The notes under the pieces were generated by a model. It was not told the DNA's origin and searched no databases. It saw nothing but the letters and a program-made list of their open reading frames with translations. A DNA stretch of 64,000 nt from contig NSIR01000001.1 of NCBI GenBank assembly GCA_002737445.1, forward strand, positions 157,288 through 221,287, written 5' to 3'. The DNA comes from Nitrosarchaeum sp. (GTDB lineage: Archaea; Thermoproteota; Nitrososphaeria; Nitrososphaerales; Nitrosopumilaceae). Position 1 is the stretch's first letter, and every line of letters begins with the position of its first letter. Both the position numbers and the translations under genes were made by a program. This document shows positions 43,961 to 52,013 of the stretch, one piece after another.

Positions 43961-44674
43961 ATGGATAGAAAAATTCTGCTTGGCACTGGAATTATCATCA
44001 TCATTTTGATTGGAATAGTGGGCATCAATGCAATGTATGGTGATGCAAAAACAACACTCCCGTTAGAGGATGAAACTCAAAAAGCATTAAAGATTAAAGA
44101 TGGAATCGGCGACGGTATTTCTAATTCAAGTAAAAAGCACTTTCAAATAATAGATTTTTCATATATTGATTCTAATTCTATTTTAAAATCCTCTCTTGCT
44201 TCAAAAGGAATTTCAATGTCTAGCCCATTAAAATTTACTGGGGATTCGATTACAAAATACTGTAATTTTTATAAATACAATACAACACAAAATACGATTC
44301 AATATTGTACCTCCACAGAATTGAAGGATTCTGATAATAACTTTCTTGGAAATATACACATGATTGGCACAACTGCCTCACCAAATGCGGTATTTGGTAT
44401 AATTCAAACAGATCCACAATTATCCCAATTAGATTCTATCAAAATTACATATCAAATCATGGTAGAGTCTCTTGTTTGTGATTGTTGGCAAGATCACAAA
44501 CCTGGTAAACTTGAATCTGTTTCTGCTTGGATTGACGCTGCAAAATCCCATCATTTGGATGGTGATAGAATGACTAGCAACTCCAAGATTAGTGGATTTC
44601 CTGAAAAAAAATTATTTTTAGAAATTACAACTAATGCCGAAGGATATCTTTGGAAGTTAATAATAACAGACTAA
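43961..44674 (+). CDS. Membrane-anchored extracytoplasmic protein, unknown function
   Basis: 237 residues. N-terminal anchor (ILLGTGIIIIILIGIVGINAMYG) and a ~210-residue outer domain with six Cys, among them YCNFYKYN, QYCTST and VCDCW, suggesting disulfides or metal binding. No family recognised. Same strand and 42 bp after the DUF192 gene, so probably one transcript. Confidence 0.68.
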   Translation: MDRKILLGTGIIIIILIGIVGINAMYGDAKTTLPLEDETQKALKIKDGIGDGISNSSKKHFQIIDFSYIDSNSILKSSLASKGISMSSPLKFTGDSITKYCNFYKYNTTQNTIQYCTSTELKDSDNNFLGNIHMIGTTASPNAVFGIIQTDPQLSQLDSIKITYQIMVESLVCDCWQDHKPGKLESVSAWIDAAKSHHLDGDRMTSNSKISGFPEKKLFLEITTNAEGYLWKLIITD

Positions 44675-44714
44675 ATTCAATTTATGTATTGGATAACTCT
44701 GATTTTTGTTTAGT

Positions 44715-45482
44715 ATGATTGATCAATTGTGGTTAATTCCTCTTGGATTTGCGGCTGGAATTCTTGGTTCCATGATTGGTCTTGGTGGAGGTATTATCGT
44801 TGTACCTGTATTGACATTTTTTGGGTTTCCGCCAACATTATCTGCAAGTAACAGTCTTTTTGCAGCTTTTAGTAATGCAGTGGGATCAACAATTTCTTAT
44901 TCACGTCAAAAAAGAATTGATTATTCACTAGGATTAAAGCTAGGATTATTGTGCATTCCTGGAACTGTTTTGGGGGCGTATATTTCAAGTGATGTAACTC
45001 CTGGAATATTTAAAATATTATTTGGATTGGTATTGATTTTTTCTGCGGCATACATATTTTTGAGAAAAAAAATAGAGCCATCTGAGAAAAATCTTACAAA
45101 AAAAATAATATTTTTTGTTATATCTGCAAGCTTTTTTGCTGGAATAATTTCATCTTTTTTTGGAATAGGTGGGGGTGTTATCTTTGTACCACTAATGGTA
45201 ATAGGAATTGGAATGAGTATGAAAAATGCTATTCCTACATCTCAATTTATTTTATTATTTGCATCGCTATCTGGAATTATAGTTCATAGTATGTTGGGTC
45301 ATGCTGATTTTATTCAAGCTGGACTTTTATCTATAGGTGCATTTGCTGGAGGGCTAATTGGCGCACGTATTTCTTTAGATATTAAAGAAAAATCACTACA
45401 AATTCTAGTTTCAACTGTAATACTTTTAGCTGCAATAAAATTATTTTTTGATTCAATATCTGAGAGTTTGTTTGTTGGTTAG
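44715..45482 (+). CDS. TauE/SafE-family membrane transporter
   Basis: Likely exporter of sulfite, sulfonate or similar anions. 255 residues from ATG 44715, eight or so hydrophobic segments. The duplicated motif is clear: GSMIGLGGGIIVVPVLTFFGF near the N-terminus and GIISSFFGIGGGVIFVPLMVIG in the second half. TTG 44706 would add three residues, but CAATTTATG (44679-44687) is about 28 bp before ATG 44715. Substrate cannot be told from sequence. Confidence 0.87.
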   Translation: MIDQLWLIPLGFAAGILGSMIGLGGGIIVVPVLTFFGFPPTLSASNSLFAAFSNAVGSTISYSRQKRIDYSLGLKLGLLCIPGTVLGAYISSDVTPGIFKILFGLVLIFSAAYIFLRKKIEPSEKNLTKKIIFFVISASFFAGIISSFFGIGGGVIFVPLMVIGIGMSMKNAIPTSQFILLFASLSGIIVHSMLGHADFIQAGLLSIGAFAGGLIGARISLDIKEKSLQILVSTVILLAAIKLFFDSISESLFVG

Positions 45483-45892
45483 ATTCAATAATATTTAGTT
45501 TCTAAGTTGTAAGAAAGTTTGACCAAAGTTTTGGTTGTGTATCTGTATGTACAATTTAGAGATGAAATTTTTGAATTGCACGCCAAAATGTGTTGATTGA
45601 ATATTGACTACATATGAAATTTTGATAACACCGTAAATTACACTTCAATACTGGGGATGCGTTTTGTCAGATCAGTTAAATGCCCACCCATTTTGTTTAT
45701 AATGAATTTGAATTTGCAGCTGAAATTCAATAAACTGAATCATCATGTTTTATGCATACTCTTAACTTGAGGATTTAGAGTTCGATGAAAAGTTTGACTA
45801 ATCCCTTATTATATTGAAATTATATTATCTCTAAATAGAAAGCATGTTCACTACCCTCACTTGATTCACATTATACCTAAAAAATGGCGAAC

Positions 45893-45998
45893 GTACAATT
45901 TCCTGTCCTCACCAGAGTCACTGAGAAAATAAAGAGTCTACTTGTACTCCACAGTTTTTTCTTTTTTATGTCATAATCTCATGTTATTGAGATTTTTT
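45893..45998 (+). ncRNA. Weak small-RNA candidate with terminator hairpin
   Basis: CATTATACC at 45868-45876 could be a TATA box. GTACAA (45893-45898) pairs with TTGTAC (45942-45947) around a ~43-nt loop containing CTGA (a D-box-like CACTGAG) but no C box. A T-run follows at 45955-45967. Identity unknown; the evidence is only pairing and T-tracts. Confidence 0.28.
45975..45998 (+). terminator. Hairpin-plus-T-run terminator-like element
   Basis: AATCTCA (45975-45981), 6-nt loop TGTTAT, TGAGATT (45988-45994), then TTTT to 45998: a 7-bp perfect stem followed by Ts. It would stop plus-strand transcription coming from the small-RNA candidate. Confidence 0.5.
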
Positions 45999-46137
45999 AT
46001 GTGTTCCAAGTGTGCAAAAAATACAAAGATCATAGTATACATTAGATATTAATTTAATACAACCACATTTGCATGGGCATATTTTTTGCTGCAGCATTAT
46101 GACCTAAAGTCATGTCATATTATAGGGAATAATAAAA

Positions 46138-47238
46138 TTGGCTTTAGACAATATACCTACTCTTAATATGACTGCAAGAGTAATCTTCAAAAATCAAGCA
46201 AAAATGCAAACAAGAATTCTAAAAATTAATCCAAAAAATCCACAAATTTCAAAGATAAGACAGGCTGCCAAAATTATAAAATCTGGAAATCTTGTTGCAT
46301 TTCCAACAGAAACAGTATATGGTCTTGGAGCAAATGCACTAGATTCAAAGTCAGTCAAAAAAATCTTTATTGCTAAAGGCAGACCGTCAGATAATCCACT
46401 TATTATTCACATTTCGGATATTGCAGACCTTAAGATGCTAGTGGATTACATACCAAATACAGCACATGAATTAATTAACAAGTTTTGGCCAGGACCACTC
46501 ACATTAGTGCTTAAAAAATCAAAAAGAGTTCCAAAAATTACTACTGGTGGAATTAATACAGTTGCAGTAAGAATGCCAAAAAACAAGATTGCGCAAGCAT
46601 TGATACGAGAAACTGGTGTACCGATAGCAGCACCATCTGCAAACGTTTCTGGAAGACCAAGCCCTACCACATCAGAGCACGTATCTAATGATCTGGATGG
46701 TAGAATCAGTATGATAATAGATGGAGGTAAAACAAAAATCGGAATAGAATCCACGGTGATTGATCTGTCTAGAAAAACCCCCATGCTATTAAGACCTGGA
46801 GGTGTAACATTAGAGCAACTACAACGCATCATTGGTAAAATTGCAATCCATCCAACCATACAAGAAAGAAAAACAAAATCTGTCCATCGCTCACCCGGTA
46901 TGAAATACAGACATTATTCTCCAAATGCAAAAATAATTCTAATTGAGGGTACAGAAGATAAAGTAAAAAACAAAATTTTGCATCTTTTGTCTCAATTCAA
47001 AAAACAGGGAAAAAAAGTTGGTATAATGACTGCTGTAAATACAAGATACAAATCAAATATGACTGTATTTCTAGGTAATAATTTGGATGTAATAGCTGCT
47101 GACTTATTTAAAACATTCAGAGAATTTGATACAAAAAAAATCGATATAGTACTTGTACAAGGTATCAGTCGTAAGGGATTGGGTCTTGGAATAATGAATA
47201 GACTCGGAAAAGCTGCATACAAAAAGATCAAGATTTAA
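46138..47238 (+). CDS. sua5: Threonylcarbamoyl-AMP synthase (Sua5/YrdC)
   Basis: Makes threonylcarbamoyl-AMP for the universal t6A modification of ANN-decoding tRNAs. 366 residues. N-terminal YrdC domain: IKSGNLVAFPTETVYGLGANAL, KGRPSDNPLIIHI, WPGPLTLVLKK, APSANVSGRPSPTT, STVIDLS and RPGG. C-terminal Sua5 domain after a linker with SPGMKYRHYSPNAK. The frame opens at TTG 46138 about 20 bp after ATATTATAGG; ATG 46168 or 46204 are alternatives, the latter (MQTRILK) being nearest to the usual family start. Confidence 0.94.
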   Translation: MALDNIPTLNMTARVIFKNQAKMQTRILKINPKNPQISKIRQAAKIIKSGNLVAFPTETVYGLGANALDSKSVKKIFIAKGRPSDNPLIIHISDIADLKMLVDYIPNTAHELINKFWPGPLTLVLKKSKRVPKITTGGINTVAVRMPKNKIAQALIRETGVPIAAPSANVSGRPSPTTSEHVSNDLDGRISMIIDGGKTKIGIESTVIDLSRKTPMLLRPGGVTLEQLQRIIGKIAIHPTIQERKTKSVHRSPGMKYRHYSPNAKIILIEGTEDKVKNKILHLLSQFKKQGKKVGIMTAVNTRYKSNMTVFLGNNLDVIAADLFKTFREFDTKKIDIVLVQGISRKGLGLGIMNRLGKAAYKKIKI

Positions 47239-47335
47239 AGTGCTTTTAGATCAGAGTAAAATAATTCATATTATTTACATTGGTCCATTCATAATTACTA
47301 AAAATCTATTCAATGCAAGTTATTTACTTGAAAGT

Positions 47336-47647
47336 ATGCCTGAGATTAATTCTGATAAAAAAAGTCAAGTTTCCACATTAAGGCTTCCAACAGAATTAAT
47401 TGCAGAACTCAAAAAAGAGGCAAGTTATGAAAAAGTAAATTTTAACTCTCTTGTGACAAAAATACTATCTACTCATATATTGTGGGGCAGATATGAACGA
47501 AAAGTGGGATTGCTACCAATGACTAAACCATTTGTAAATGCTGCAATACACAGACTTGATGACAAAGAGATTATCATATTAGCAAAGGTAATTGAAAAAG
47601 AAACTTTCTCAAACATATTACGTTTTATGAAAAGAGATTACCTGTAG
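47336..47647 (+). CDS. Ribbon-helix-helix-like small regulator
   Basis: 103 residues from ATG 47336 (MPEINSDKK). VSTLRLPTELIAELKKEASYEKVNFNSLVTKIL is the strand-helix-helix pattern of Arc/MetJ-type DNA-binding proteins, followed by a ~55-residue C-terminal domain ending in a helix. The frame is open upstream to GTG 47240, but that extra part (IIHIIYIGPFIITKN) does not belong to the family. Follows sua5 on the same strand. Target unknown. Confidence 0.68.
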   Translation: MPEINSDKKSQVSTLRLPTELIAELKKEASYEKVNFNSLVTKILSTHILWGRYERKVGLLPMTKPFVNAAIHRLDDKEIIILAKVIEKETFSNILRFMKRDYL

Positions 47648-47780
47648 ATGGCACTGATTTAGTGTTGATGTAATAAGTTAATGCATTAAGCCTCCCCCAA
47701 AATCCTTTTTTCAGTTGGAGTATTTGTGCAATCCTTACTGAAAGATTGATATCCTGTGAAATTATTTTAGTTTATTTACT

Positions 47781-48665
47781 CTAATAATTAATGTATTTTT
47801 CATAATCAGTTAATCTGTTACGAATTGTTATCGCGGTAATTCCTGAAACTTTAATAATTTCTTGTTTTATTATCATTTGATTAGTTTTGATACATGCCAT
47901 GTAAATTACAGTGGCTGCCACTCCATGAGGATTTTTCCCAACAGTCAATTCTTTTTCTTTAAGAATATCAAAAATTTTTATTGCTTCTCGTTTAGTGATT
48001 TCAGGTAGTTGTAAATTATTTGCAAATTTTATTATACAATTAATTGGGTCCGTTATCGGAATTGTAATTCTAATGTTTTGAAATAATATTCTATATGCCT
48101 TGGCGATTATCTTTCGTTTTTCTTGCAGATGACTTGCAATATCTCTTATTGTCCTTGTGGTTTCCATTTCTCTGCATGCAGCATACATGCATGCACCAAC
48201 TATTGATTTGATGGTTCTGCCGCGTATTAGTTGTGCTTTTCCAGCCTTTCTATACAGATATGCTGCTCTATCAATTATTGCATCTGATAGTCCTAGTTTT
48301 TCTTTGAGTTTGAGCATTTCATAGAGTGCACTTCTTAGATTTCTATCTGCGGATGTTTTTACTTGACTTCTAGAATCCCACAATCTCATTCTATTTATGG
48401 ACTGTCTCATTTCATAGCCTAGTGGTTTACCTCCTGAATCTCGATTTAATTTTCCAATAATTGTAGATAATCCCATGTCGTGCATCATTAGTGATGTTGG
48501 CATGTATTCATTTTGTGGAACACTTTCTTTTCTTTGATCAGTGATTTTTTCTTGTAAAATTTTCCCACACTTCTGACAGATAACTTCCCCTGTCTCAAAA
48601 TCAGTAATTATTATATGATCATTGCATGATTGAATTTTTTTGTTTTCATGAAATTTTTGAATCAT
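47781..48665 (-). CDS. Transcription initiation factor B (TFIIB-like)
   Basis: Recruits RNA polymerase to TBP-bound promoters. 294 residues. N-terminal zinc ribbon with Cys/His ligands C15-x2-H18 and later CQKC (the first knuckle is CNDH rather than CxxC), B-reader region, then two cyclin repeats: first from RSALYEMLKLKEKLGLSDAIIDRAAYLYRKA onward with TIKSIVGACMYAACRE, second ending AATVIYMACIKTNQMI with an HTH-like SGITAITIRNRLTDY. Thaumarchaea have several TFBs; this is one. Its spacer 48666-48948 shows nothing beyond AT-rich promoter DNA. Confidence 0.94.
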   Translation of the reverse strand: MIQKFHENKKIQSCNDHIIITDFETGEVICQKCGKILQEKITDQRKESVPQNEYMPTSLMMHDMGLSTIIGKLNRDSGGKPLGYEMRQSINRMRLWDSRSQVKTSADRNLRSALYEMLKLKEKLGLSDAIIDRAAYLYRKAGKAQLIRGRTIKSIVGACMYAACREMETTRTIRDIASHLQEKRKIIAKAYRILFQNIRITIPITDPINCIIKFANNLQLPEITKREAIKIFDILKEKELTVGKNPHGVAATVIYMACIKTNQMIIKQEIIKVSGITAITIRNRLTDYEKYINY

Positions 48666-48948
48666 AGGTATCCCAGGTGTAAAAAAAGATAGTAATCAAA
48701 ATTAAGCAGTTATCCATTAACTCTATGTTCTGATTCCAATATCAAATTTCCATACCATTGATATTTTTCCTTGATGATTACTATCTGATTATGTTGTACT
48801 CTTGTGAAATAAAAACAGTATTGAAATAATTTTGAATATCTGTTTATTATTTTTATTAATTTTAAACAATTTTAAACATTATCAAATACATGTAAAATAT
48901 TTTTTAATATGCAAATAATTTTTTATCTAGATAAAAAATTATTTTAAA

Positions 48949-49281
48949 TTAAAATGTCATTGCTTCTCTCATCATTAAAGATAAATCCTCTCTTATTGGG
49001 GTATAACTTCGTGTAAAATTTAGATCATTTAACAGTGAATCAACTAACGCACATTTATTTTTTGCATGCTGATAATATTTCTCAAATGCCATATCAAATG
49101 AATTACATTTTCCAAATTGACTCCAAAAATCATCTCGTATTATGGTATATTCTTGTAAAAAATACAATATCGGGACTTCAACTGTAGGGGACATGTTGTA
49201 TCGTAAAAGTTTTACCAGTATTATCTCAAATTCTCGATCTAGATTTGCATCATAGATTTGCTGGTAAATACTTGACATCAT
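48949..49281 (-). CDS. Small helical protein, unknown function
   Basis: 110 residues, ATG at 49281 or 49278. All-helical by composition (FEIILVKLLRYN; VPILYFLQEYTIIRDDFWSQFGKC; FEKYYQHAKNKCALVDSLLNDL). No family recognised. Followed downstream (genome order) by 283 bp of spacer before TFB. Confidence 0.6.
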   Translation of the reverse strand: MMSSIYQQIYDANLDREFEIILVKLLRYNMSPTVEVPILYFLQEYTIIRDDFWSQFGKCNSFDMAFEKYYQHAKNKCALVDSLLNDLNFTRSYTPIREDLSLMMREAMTF

Positions 49282-49491
49282 GTAAATACCATGACTTCGT
49301 CTTTGGCTATTTTTTCTCTAAATTTTTCCTTGGCACTTAATTTTTTATCTTTCATGATGCCTATCCTTGCTGATGGAATTTATTGTAGATCGTATCAAAT
49401 ATGAACAAATATTTACTAATGATTGAAAATAATGGATATATTTTCAGATTTTCAAGTTCAAAGTATAATATCTCTAGTCTGTATGCAAGTC

Positions 49492-49599
49492 ATGTTTGAT
49501 GTTTTAAAATGCGAATGTCCTCCTGGCTCTGAAAGTCATGAAAATGATGAAGGAATGCAAATTTGTCTTTCATGTGGTGGCTGGATGGATTTAGAGTAA
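49492..49599 (+). CDS. 35-aa Cys-rich microprotein
   Basis: Start ATG at 49492, 26 bp after a good TATA box (AAGTATAATA, 49460-49470), fitting a leaderless mRNA; ATG 49483 in the same frame is possible. CEC at ~7-9 with PP after it and CLSC at ~25-28 give one four-Cys zinc site. Its stop TAA overlaps the next start (TAATG). Confidence 0.65.
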   Translation: MFDVLKCECPPGSESHENDEGMQICLSCGGWMDLE

Positions 49600-49748
49600 T
49601 GCCAAAACTTATTTTGGAAACTAGCATTTCTTACACTGATTGCATCTCATGCCACAATCCATTACCACATTGTCACTGTGTGTGTCTGTATTGTGGACAA
49701 CGCGATGAGTGTGACTGTGTATTGTTTGATGTAGCAACTGGAGGTTGA
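49599..49748 (+). CDS. 49-aa Cys-rich microprotein (CxxC-CxC-CxC type)
   Basis: ATG at 49599 overlaps the previous stop (TAATG), so translation is coupled. Nine Cys: CISC (15-18), CHCVC (25-29), YCG (32), CDC (38-40), plus His residues; at least two zinc sites. The pattern CxxC-x6-CxC-x4-CGxRxxCxC matches the protein at 50998-51144 closely. TGA at 49746 lies just after GGAGG (49740-49744), which serves the next gene. Confidence 0.68.
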   Translation: MPKLILETSISYTDCISCHNPLPHCHCVCLYCGQRDECDCVLFDVATGG

Positions 49749-49752
49749 ATAA

Positions 49753-49911
49753 TTGAATATTTCTGATACTAGAATAATAAAGTGTGCCATTTGTAAAAAA
49801 CCAATAGGCAACGCAGATTTTGATGCTGAAATAATTCGTCTAAAATGTATGCAATGTACAAATCCAATTTTAGGTATTAAAGACAATTTATTTTGTTTGA
49901 TTTACCAATAA
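49753..49911 (+). CDS. 52-aa zinc-ribbon microprotein
   Basis: TTG start at 49753, preceded by a clear Shine-Dalgarno GGAGG (49740-49744, 8-nt spacing) inside the previous gene. CAIC at ~12-15 and CMQC at ~32-35 form a four-Cys zinc ribbon, followed by a hydrophobic end (NLFCLIYQ). Third gene of a tight three-gene unit; TAA at 49909 converges with the RAM-domain gene 7 bp away. Confidence 0.65.
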   Translation: MNISDTRIIKCAICKKPIGNADFDAEIIRLKCMQCTNPILGIKDNLFCLIYQ

Positions 49912-49918
49912 TTTTAAA

Positions 49919-50449
49919 TTATTTGTTAAATCCTTGATTTCCAACTACATTTAATGTAATTGTAGATTTTATGTTTTGAATTTTACGTATTTTTTTACTA
50001 ATTATATCTGAAATATCATTGTACGTTGGTGCAACAATTTTACAAATAATTTCAAAAGATCCAATCAAACTATCGGCTTCTACTAATTCAGTTATCTTTT
50101 TTAATTCTTGCAAAATTGATTCTTCATATGATCTATTACATCTAATCATGACAAAAGCTTGCACCATATATTTTTCCAAAACTTCTTTTTCAATTTTATT
50201 TACTTTATCAAAACTTTGTTTTTCATTTACCCATAATGTTAGTGTTGAACGAATTTTTTGAATTTTTCTAATACCATTTGATATGTCATGATGAATTTTT
50301 CCCTCATCATATGATTCAAGTTTTGTTAAAATATCGTACGAGCCAAATGTACCATGCGCCTCATTTACACTTTCAATTTTATTTAGATTGGATATGATTG
50401 AATCTTCAGTCCCTGACTCGTTTGCTATTAGAACATATGCTTTTGACAT
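49919..50449 (-). CDS. Tandem Lrp/AsnC effector (RAM) domain protein without HTH
   Basis: 176 residues made of two RAM-type ligand/oligomerisation domains (about 1-80 and 95-170): each has A-x-V-x-I at the start, GSYDILTKLES or GSFEIICKIVA in the middle and IRSTLTLW/IKSTITL at the end. No DNA-binding part. Its ATG (50449) directly abuts the stop of the single-RAM gene at 50450, so both are one transcript and probably arose by duplication. Likely amino-acid-binding partners of Lrp-type regulators. Confidence 0.85.
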   Translation of the reverse strand: MSKAYVLIANESGTEDSIISNLNKIESVNEAHGTFGSYDILTKLESYDEGKIHHDISNGIRKIQKIRSTLTLWVNEKQSFDKVNKIEKEVLEKYMVQAFVMIRCNRSYEESILQELKKITELVEADSLIGSFEIICKIVAPTYNDISDIISKKIRKIQNIKSTITLNVVGNQGFNK

Positions 50450-50689
50450 TTAGGTTTGTCCTTCTATTCCCATCAAAGTTAAAGTGGACCTAATATGTTC
50501 AATTTTTCGAATACTCCAAATAATGACTTCACGTAACTTTTCTTTTTCAGCATGCTCTGCTTTGACAATTATATCATATGCTCCAAATGTCCCATGTACT
50601 TCTTTGATGGCATCAATATGCTTTAGATTTTCAATTATCTCCTCTTCTTTTCCCAAATCACAATTAATCAAAACATATGCTGTTGGCAT
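50450..50689 (-). CDS. Stand-alone Lrp/AsnC effector (RAM) domain protein
   Basis: 79 residues, one RAM domain: AYVLINCDLGKEEEIIENLKHI, VHGTFGAYDIIVKAEH, IEHIRSTLTLM. First gene of the pair with the double-RAM protein. Homologous to each half of it, the first half most (VNEAHGTFGSYDIL). Known small SraA-like RAM proteins sense amino acids or bridge regulators. Confidence 0.85.
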   Translation of the reverse strand: MPTAYVLINCDLGKEEEIIENLKHIDAIKEVHGTFGAYDIIVKAEHAEKEKLREVIIWSIRKIEHIRSTLTLMGIEGQT

Positions 50690-50828
50690 TATATCACTAG
50701 TTACCTGAATTATTATTTAAGATGAACTTTAAATTTATTAATATTTGTTTGATTATGTCAATTATATTCAAACATATTTACATTAATTAAATAAAGTACT
50801 TTATTATTGTATACCGCATTATGGTGTT

Positions 50829-50978
50829 ATGAGTTACTGCATAACGTGCTATGGTGTGGCAGATGTGTGTTTCTGTGAAACAAAGAAGGTTTCTCTTGAT
50901 GAATACGTTCAAGAAATCAAAGAATGCACCGAGTTGAAATGCTACTGCAAAGAACACATTCCAAAAATTGTAAAATAA
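50829..50978 (+). CDS. 49-aa Cys-rich microprotein
   Basis: ATG at 50829, TAA at 50976. Eight Cys: CITC (4-7), CFC (14-16), C33, CYC (38-40) and His nearby, so the order CxxC-x6-CxC ... C-x4-CxC parallels the proteins at 49599 and 50998, with an insert of ~14 residues (LDEYVQEIKE) between the two halves. GC content and codon use are higher than the flanking spacer. Convergent with the 50998 gene. Binding of zinc or an Fe-S cluster is inference. Confidence 0.65.
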   Translation: MSYCITCYGVADVCFCETKKVSLDEYVQEIKECTELKCYCKEHIPKIVK

Positions 50979-50997
50979 TATCTTTTACAATTTTTTC

Positions 50998-51144
50998 TTA
51001 ATATTCAAACTCTCTTTGCTTGATGGTATCTAGCTCACATTTACAGCCCTCTCTTTTTCCACATTTGGGACAGTTGCAAAGAGACACTAGTAACGACGTG
51101 TTACATCCTACACACTTTGTATATTCTGCAAAATCTTCATGCAT
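50998..51144 (-). CDS. 48-aa Cys-rich microprotein
   Basis: ATG at 51144, TAA at 50998. Eight Cys: CVGC (11-14), CNC (23-25), CPKCGKREGCKC-type ending (28, 34, 36). Same pattern as the protein at 49599 (CxxC-x8-CxC-x2-CGxRxxCxC), strong evidence that both are real and related. Separated from the 50829 gene by 19 bp, convergent. Its own upstream spacer up to 51256 is AT-rich. Confidence 0.7.
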   Translation of the reverse strand: MHEDFAEYTKCVGCNTSLLVSLCNCPKCGKREGCKCELDTIKQREFEY

Positions 51145-51256
51145 ATACTGTAATTGTATTTCTGAAAATTAAATCTATACAAAATTCTCTAAACATTTAT
51201 TTAATTTTTACCTAATATTTTAAATAAATTTTTACTTTACATATATCGAGTATTTC

Positions 51257-51568
51257 TTATCCATAATTGATGTTTTTTATTCTTACATTGCTACCTTTGC
51301 TTTCCAAATAATGACCCATAAAATTAGTCATCTGCTCTCCTATTTTGTATCCTAGTGCACCTTTCATCATACCTGATTTTTCAATTACCTCTGCCATCTC
51401 TAAACTAATTTGAATATTAAAAAATGTCCAGCCAAATTTCTCAAACGGGCTCTCAATGGTATATCCATTATTCACACTGCACTGTTTTTCTAATTCATCT
51501 AGTGCATGTTTTACTATAATTATTTCCTTATCAAAACTTTTAGTACTAATTTGAAATAAAGGATTCAA
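51257..51568 (-). CDS. Small protein, unknown function
   Basis: 103 residues, ATG at 51568. One Cys, helical N-terminus (IIIVKHALDELEKQ), a W-F-F region (FEKFGWTFFNIQISLEMAEVI) and GYKIGEQMTNFMGHYL. Two bp downstream of the MaoC-like stop, so likely the last gene of the SDR-MaoC-unknown operon. No family recognised. Confidence 0.62.
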   Translation of the reverse strand: MNPLFQISTKSFDKEIIIVKHALDELEKQCSVNNGYTIESPFEKFGWTFFNIQISLEMAEVIEKSGMMKGALGYKIGEQMTNFMGHYLESKGSNVRIKNINYG

Positions 51569-51570
51569 GA

Positions 51571-52011
51571 TTATTTTTTGATTCTATACCAGTTTTTATT
51601 TGCAAGCACAATAATTTTCCCATCTTGGTTTGTTCCCTCATAGTCTACTGCAATTTTACCAAATTGTTCATCAATATCTTTTTTCTCAGATATAGTAAAT
51701 TTTATTTTCAATACATCATTAATGTATAGTGGATTTAGAAATCGTACACTCTTATTTTCCCACTCTGCATCCCCGTCAGTTCCAATAAAAATTATATGAT
51801 TTCCATAAATTTGACTCAGTCTGGTAAATTCTCCTTCCATTCTTGATAGTATGGCTCTTCCTGAAATTAGTTTTTGTTTTGTTTTTTGCATATCTTCCAA
51901 AAATACATTTTTTATTCTAGAGAATTTCAAATACAATTCCAATTCTTTTTCTGAAATACTAGATGTGGAAAAAAATGAATCTCCAACTTTAAATTCTGAG
52001 AATTTTTTCAT
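51571..52011 (-). CDS. MaoC-like hotdog protein
   Basis: 146 residues. Opens as MaoC/NodN dehydratase-like domains do (FSEFKVGDSFFSTSSISEKELELYLKFSRI), then GRAILSRMEGEFTRLSQ, where the catalytic Asp/His of (R)-hydratases would sit, but no clear DxxxxH is seen, and strands NPLYINDVLKIKFTISEK. Hydratase activity is uncertain. 2 bp after the SDR gene, same operon. Confidence 0.68.
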   Translation of the reverse strand: MKKFSEFKVGDSFFSTSSISEKELELYLKFSRIKNVFLEDMQKTKQKLISGRAILSRMEGEFTRLSQIYGNHIIFIGTDGDAEWENKSVRFLNPLYINDVLKIKFTISEKKDIDEQFGKIAVDYEGTNQDGKIIVLANKNWYRIKK

Positions 52012-52013
52012 TA

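Larger units (their letters stand above)
45483..46137. other. Long intergenic region, 655 bp
   Basis: No credible coding frame. The part 45483-45860 is plain spacer to my reading. 45869-45998 carries a possible small RNA (next entry). 46112-46121 ATATTATAGG is the likely TATA element of the Sua5 gene. Confidence 0.5.

Noticed and set aside
45640-45700. Possible tRNA near the GGGGATGCG...CCCACCC stretch
   Set aside because: No cloverleaf, T-loop or anticodon arm can be formed.
47240-47335. Upstream extension of the ribbon-helix-helix protein from GTG 47240
   Set aside because: The extra residues are hydrophobic and not family-like; ATG 47336 gives a typical RHH N-terminus.
49563-49598. Longer N-terminus of the Cys-rich protein at 49599
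   Set aside because: It would run in another frame through the preceding microprotein; the TAATG overlap start is more natural.
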